From positions 1 to 51,034 of the forward strand of contig CAZQJS010000017.1 of NCBI GenBank assembly GCA_964593725.1: a stretch of DNA of 51,034 bases, in the 5' to 3' direction. A program made the position numbers and the translations under genes. Below are positions 48,452 to 51,034 of the stretch, in pieces (within the stretch, counting starts at the first letter, position 1; every line of letters starts with the position of its first letter). The notes below the pieces were generated by a model. That model was given only the letters and a program-made list of their open reading frames with translations, ran no database searches and was not told the origin of the DNA. Source of the stretch: JAIOSM01 sp964593725. GTDB taxonomy: Bacteria; Desulfobacterota; Desulfobacteria; Desulfobacterales; Desulfobacteraceae.

Positions 48452-50338
48452 TTAAGGGTGATGATTACCCATGATTGAGTTGTTTTCAAGGCGGTCAATC
48501 ACTTCCATCAACCTGGTTTTTCTTTTGTGCGTTTTTTTCAATTGATTCAGATAAGACAGCCACTCTGCCTGCTTATTTTGTCCTTCCATTACCCTGGCTG
48601 CCATTTTAAGTGCCTTTGCTGCATCAAGATAGGCTTTAGGTTTGACCAATGAAATATGGTGTTCAGCAATTTTTTTCCATAAAGAGACTGCCCTTAAAGG
48701 ATCGTACTCTTTTACAGCCATGGCAACTTTATCATGGTTGGCTCTTATAAACCGGCTGCCCTGCCTTGTTAGTTGATCATACCATTTGAGAACCTGTGCA
48801 GGTTGTTTTTCAATAATGGCTATATCAATTAAATTCATTAATTGAGGAAAATGTGTTTTATCATCCGGATCAGGCATAGTCAATCCAGACGGCGGCAATG
48901 ACCAGTCTTTATGTGCCCATGGGAGTACAGCGGTTTCAAGGTAGAGAATCAAATATTGTCTTGTTTTTTCCCAATGTCCTGTTTTCTCACACATGTTTCG
49001 ACATTCAATAAACCTTTTCTCCGAGGGCTGTCGGATAAAACGCTCTACTGAAACAGTCGCAGCAGATAGCCAGTTTTTCTGCATTATCAATAATTCTAAT
49101 AGATCTGAATGCAGGCTGACAGCTTCCCACGGTTTGTCATTCTCCTTACGTTGGATTTCATCTCTGATTGTTTTTTCAGCTTCATCATACTGCTCTAACC
49201 GTATCAACTCTGCAACTAATTTTCTGATATTTCCGGATTTTTTTGCGTCATACCTGAATAACAGGATAATCTCTTTTGTTCTTCCAGCGTGTTCAAGGGC
49301 ATAGGCACCCCATTTAACAAGCTTGGTTCTGTGATACCATGCATCGCCAGCTTTTGTTTGTCTTTCTTTGCCATTCATTCCGAGTCGATCCATGATCAGG
49401 TCAGCTATTTGGTGCCAGATAGTTTTATCGTGATCCTCAAAAAGATAGGCTTCAAGTGGTTTGCAAACACCATATGCATCTTCAAGAACCCGGTCCAAAA
49501 CCCAGATTGTTTTTTCAATAGTATCTATTTTTAAAGATTTCAATGCTAAAAAAGCAACAGACATGCATGCCGTCAATTCCATGCCTGTTTCTCCTTCATC
49601 GTCATACATCTCAACGATTTCATTGCTTTCCCTGGACAATTCCTCTGCAAGAATCAATACCCTGTCCGGGTATCCGGCATTTAATAAGGCTTCAAGTTTG
49701 CCCCGGACGCTGTCGAGTTTAGGTGTAAACTCGTACTCCTGCCATGGCTCGTCCCGGCCTGGCTCTTGTAAGATCTCCTGGATATCGTTTCGGATACTCT
49801 CCTCAAGGTCGTTGGGATCTTTTTTGCTTATCAAGTGTTGTGTCGCCATATCATGGGCAATTTCCGGATATTGCCTGGACAGATTCACAATAACATCAAT
49901 AAGCTGTTCTTTTGACCGGGTTTCGAGAAAACCAATTATATTTTCTTTGATGTCTATAATATCCATATCAGGGTCTGGATCATCGGCAGATAATAGATGG
50001 AGGCGGTCGTCATTATCACTGCAAATGGGAATATCATGATTATGTTTTATACATTCCAGATATTCCAGGATAACGGCAACACCATGCTTGCAGCCTGTAG
50101 CATAAGGGCAGGTACACCAGGAATCCAGAAATTTCTCTTCCGTGATTTTCACTATAGTTGCATACCGCTTCGTACCCACTACCCATGCCATTAAATCTCC
50201 GTTCTTAGTGACTGCCAGATCCGAAACTCTGCCCTGGTTCTGATATTTTTGTCCTCTGTCAACGATTCTGTCCTCAAACCAGTCAACAAGATCACTCCAT
50301 GTCAATTTTTTATAAAATTTATATATATCCGGATTCAT
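48452..50338 (-). CDS. SWIM zinc-finger protein with helical repeat C-terminus
   Basis: 628 residues. A SWIM motif near residue 75 reads SWCTCPYATGCKHGVAV (C75, C77, C83, H85), the CxCxnCxH zinc site. The rest is mostly helical with TPR-like repeats (LLNAGYPDRVLILAEELSRES and similar). Some SWIM proteins bind DNA or proteins and occur near recombinase or helicase genes, but none lies here. The function of this long form is not established. It begins a minus-strand run with the discoidin protein. Confidence 0.88.
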   Translation of the reverse strand: MNPDIYKFYKKLTWSDLVDWFEDRIVDRGQKYQNQGRVSDLAVTKNGDLMAWVVGTKRYATIVKITEEKFLDSWCTCPYATGCKHGVAVILEYLECIKHNHDIPICSDNDDRLHLLSADDPDPDMDIIDIKENIIGFLETRSKEQLIDVIVNLSRQYPEIAHDMATQHLISKKDPNDLEESIRNDIQEILQEPGRDEPWQEYEFTPKLDSVRGKLEALLNAGYPDRVLILAEELSRESNEIVEMYDDEGETGMELTACMSVAFLALKSLKIDTIEKTIWVLDRVLEDAYGVCKPLEAYLFEDHDKTIWHQIADLIMDRLGMNGKERQTKAGDAWYHRTKLVKWGAYALEHAGRTKEIILLFRYDAKKSGNIRKLVAELIRLEQYDEAEKTIRDEIQRKENDKPWEAVSLHSDLLELLIMQKNWLSAATVSVERFIRQPSEKRFIECRNMCEKTGHWEKTRQYLILYLETAVLPWAHKDWSLPPSGLTMPDPDDKTHFPQLMNLIDIAIIEKQPAQVLKWYDQLTRQGSRFIRANHDKVAMAVKEYDPLRAVSLWKKIAEHHISLVKPKAYLDAAKALKMAARVMEGQNKQAEWLSYLNQLKKTHKRKTRLMEVIDRLENNSIMGNHHP

Positions 50339-50550
50339 GCCTGCAGATTCATTATTAATTTGATCAGGGTGTCTTTTTGCTATCGAATAGCATATAATTT
50401 ACTTTTTCGTTATTATAAAAACATTAAGCCTCAAACCCCACAGTTAGCAAAAAAAATGTAAGATATTAAAATTATAGCAAAAGCATAGAGAGACTTTGAA
50501 AACAAAAATTTTGTTTTAACCTTTTACCCAAAGAGAAAGGAGACACCCCT

Positions 50551-50727
50551 ATGCTGACAATTAAAATAGAACATTTTTTAAAATATTGCAAAGTATCAAA
50601 TTTTGCAGATAAATCAATTGAGAGTTTACGCCTCAGGTTCAAAGGATTTAACATGTTTGTTATGGTAAAAAGGCTCGCTGTTTTCTTTGAATACAAGTCA
50701 GGAAATTATATTCTGTTAAGGCTCTAA
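50551..50727 (+). pseudogene. Tyrosine recombinase N-terminal fragment
   Basis: A 58-residue frame reads MLTIKIEHFLKYCKVSNFAD and then KSIESLRLRFKGFNMF, which resembles the SAM-like core-binding domain at the start of phage-type integrases. AAAGGAGA lies before the ATG. The frame then loses similarity and stops; no catalytic Arg/His/Tyr domain follows before the window edge. It is most simply a truncated or frameshifted integrase. The stretch 50728-51034 holds no gene that I can support and ends in the inverted repeat below. Confidence 0.48.
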
Positions 50728-50941
50728 GAAAGAGAAGGTTCATCTTTTTCCTAAAAATTTTGTTTTTGACCATTTGCTTATATTTTTTATACAAGATTTG
50801 CGGGGTGTGAGCAAGGGCAAAGAAGTTAAAATAAAAATAAATCCTGATATGATCTTTTTTTAACTATTGTTTTAATTAAGTATCGTGTCCCTTTAATAAT
50901 TCATAAGTTATTGTCTGCAAAACCATGTACTGCCAAGTTCG

Positions 50942-51034
50942 GAGCTTCGGAAGGGTTGCCTGTCTATGAACATCAAGTACAAAATCCCCTTTTTGTACTC
51001 TGTTCATAGACAGGTAACCCTTGCGGAGCGGGTA
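50942..51034. repeat. Long imperfect inverted repeat at the window's right edge
   Basis: The left arm (50942-50984) and right arm (50991-51034) pair over about 40 positions. Core matches include CCTGTCTATGAAC with GTTCATAGACAGG and AGTACAAAA with TTTTGTACT, with a six-base loop. The outer part (GCTTCGGAAGGGTT with AACCCTTGCGGAGC) has two mismatches. The element is cut by the window end, so its full extent is not known. Confidence 0.75.

Noticed and set aside
50472..50696. 74-codon minus-strand frame
   Set aside because: Antisense to the better supported recombinase fragment, which has its own ribosome site.
1..51034. CRISPR array, tRNA or rRNA genes
   Set aside because: No evenly spaced short repeats and no recognisable tRNA or rRNA sequence were seen on reading both strands; a tRNA scan would be needed to exclude them fully.

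Overview
The window looks like chromosome of an anaerobic sulfate-reducing Desulfobacterota bacterium, most likely Desulfobacteraceae. The basis is gene content: Hdr/Qmo-type electron-transfer subunits, a MetF/MetV methylene-tetrahydrofolate reductase pair, TusA and DsrE sulfur carriers, a flavodiiron protein with a rubrerythrin, several sigma-54 regulators, and moderate-to-low G+C with AT-rich intergenic DNA. This is inference from content; no rRNA or tRNA is present to place it.

Layout. 1-3376 (minus): a truncated DHH phosphoesterase, a polytopic membrane protein and an SRPBCC-SDR (TIGR01777) fusion. 3581-5253 (plus): an oxygen/NO-defence operon, flavodiiron protein plus rubrerythrin, ending at a terminator shared with the next unit. 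5339-12906 (minus): a nine-gene operon, tusA, MvhD-like, two HdrA-like flavoproteins, a small winged-helix protein, a membrane QmoC-like subunit, dsrE, metV and metF. It reads as a Qmo-like quinone-linked complex attached to methylene-THF reductase. 13000-17260: the control region and sulfur-redox neighbours, namely a CoA-disulfide-reductase/rhodanese fusion, a sigma-54 activator with a cysteine-rich PAS domain, a 29-residue membrane peptide, and several sigma-54-type promoters. Two of these diverge from one dyad: one drives the tusA-metF operon and the other a candidate 108-nt small RNA with a strong terminator. 17261-19403 (plus): thioredoxin, a small Cys-rich protein and an ACR3-like transporter fused to a universal stress domain.

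19589-23443 holds a Cache-PAS hybrid kinase, a zinc-ribbon protein, a transposase remnant, a perfect 23-bp inverted repeat and a small exported protein. 23562-35036 (minus) is one 3,824-residue iterative polyketide/PUFA-type synthase in a single polypeptide: two NMO/PfaD-like barrels, KS, a degenerate KS, AT, a third KS, three carrier domains with Thr at the usual phosphopantetheine Ser, KR and DH. A second sigma-54 activator is divergent from it (35295-36785), and a sigma-54-like promoter lies between them.

36772-41605 holds a small membrane protein, a PLP desulfhydrase-type enzyme, two membrane proteins, an exported Acg-type nitroreductase and its likely TetR repressor with a perfect palindrome. 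41767-46573 (plus) is a triple-GAF hybrid kinase overlapping a REC-GGDEF diguanylate cyclase. 46579-50338 (minus) holds a secreted protein with three discoidin-like repeats and a SWIM zinc-finger protein. The right edge carries a tyrosine-recombinase N-terminal remnant and a long inverted repeat cut by the window end.
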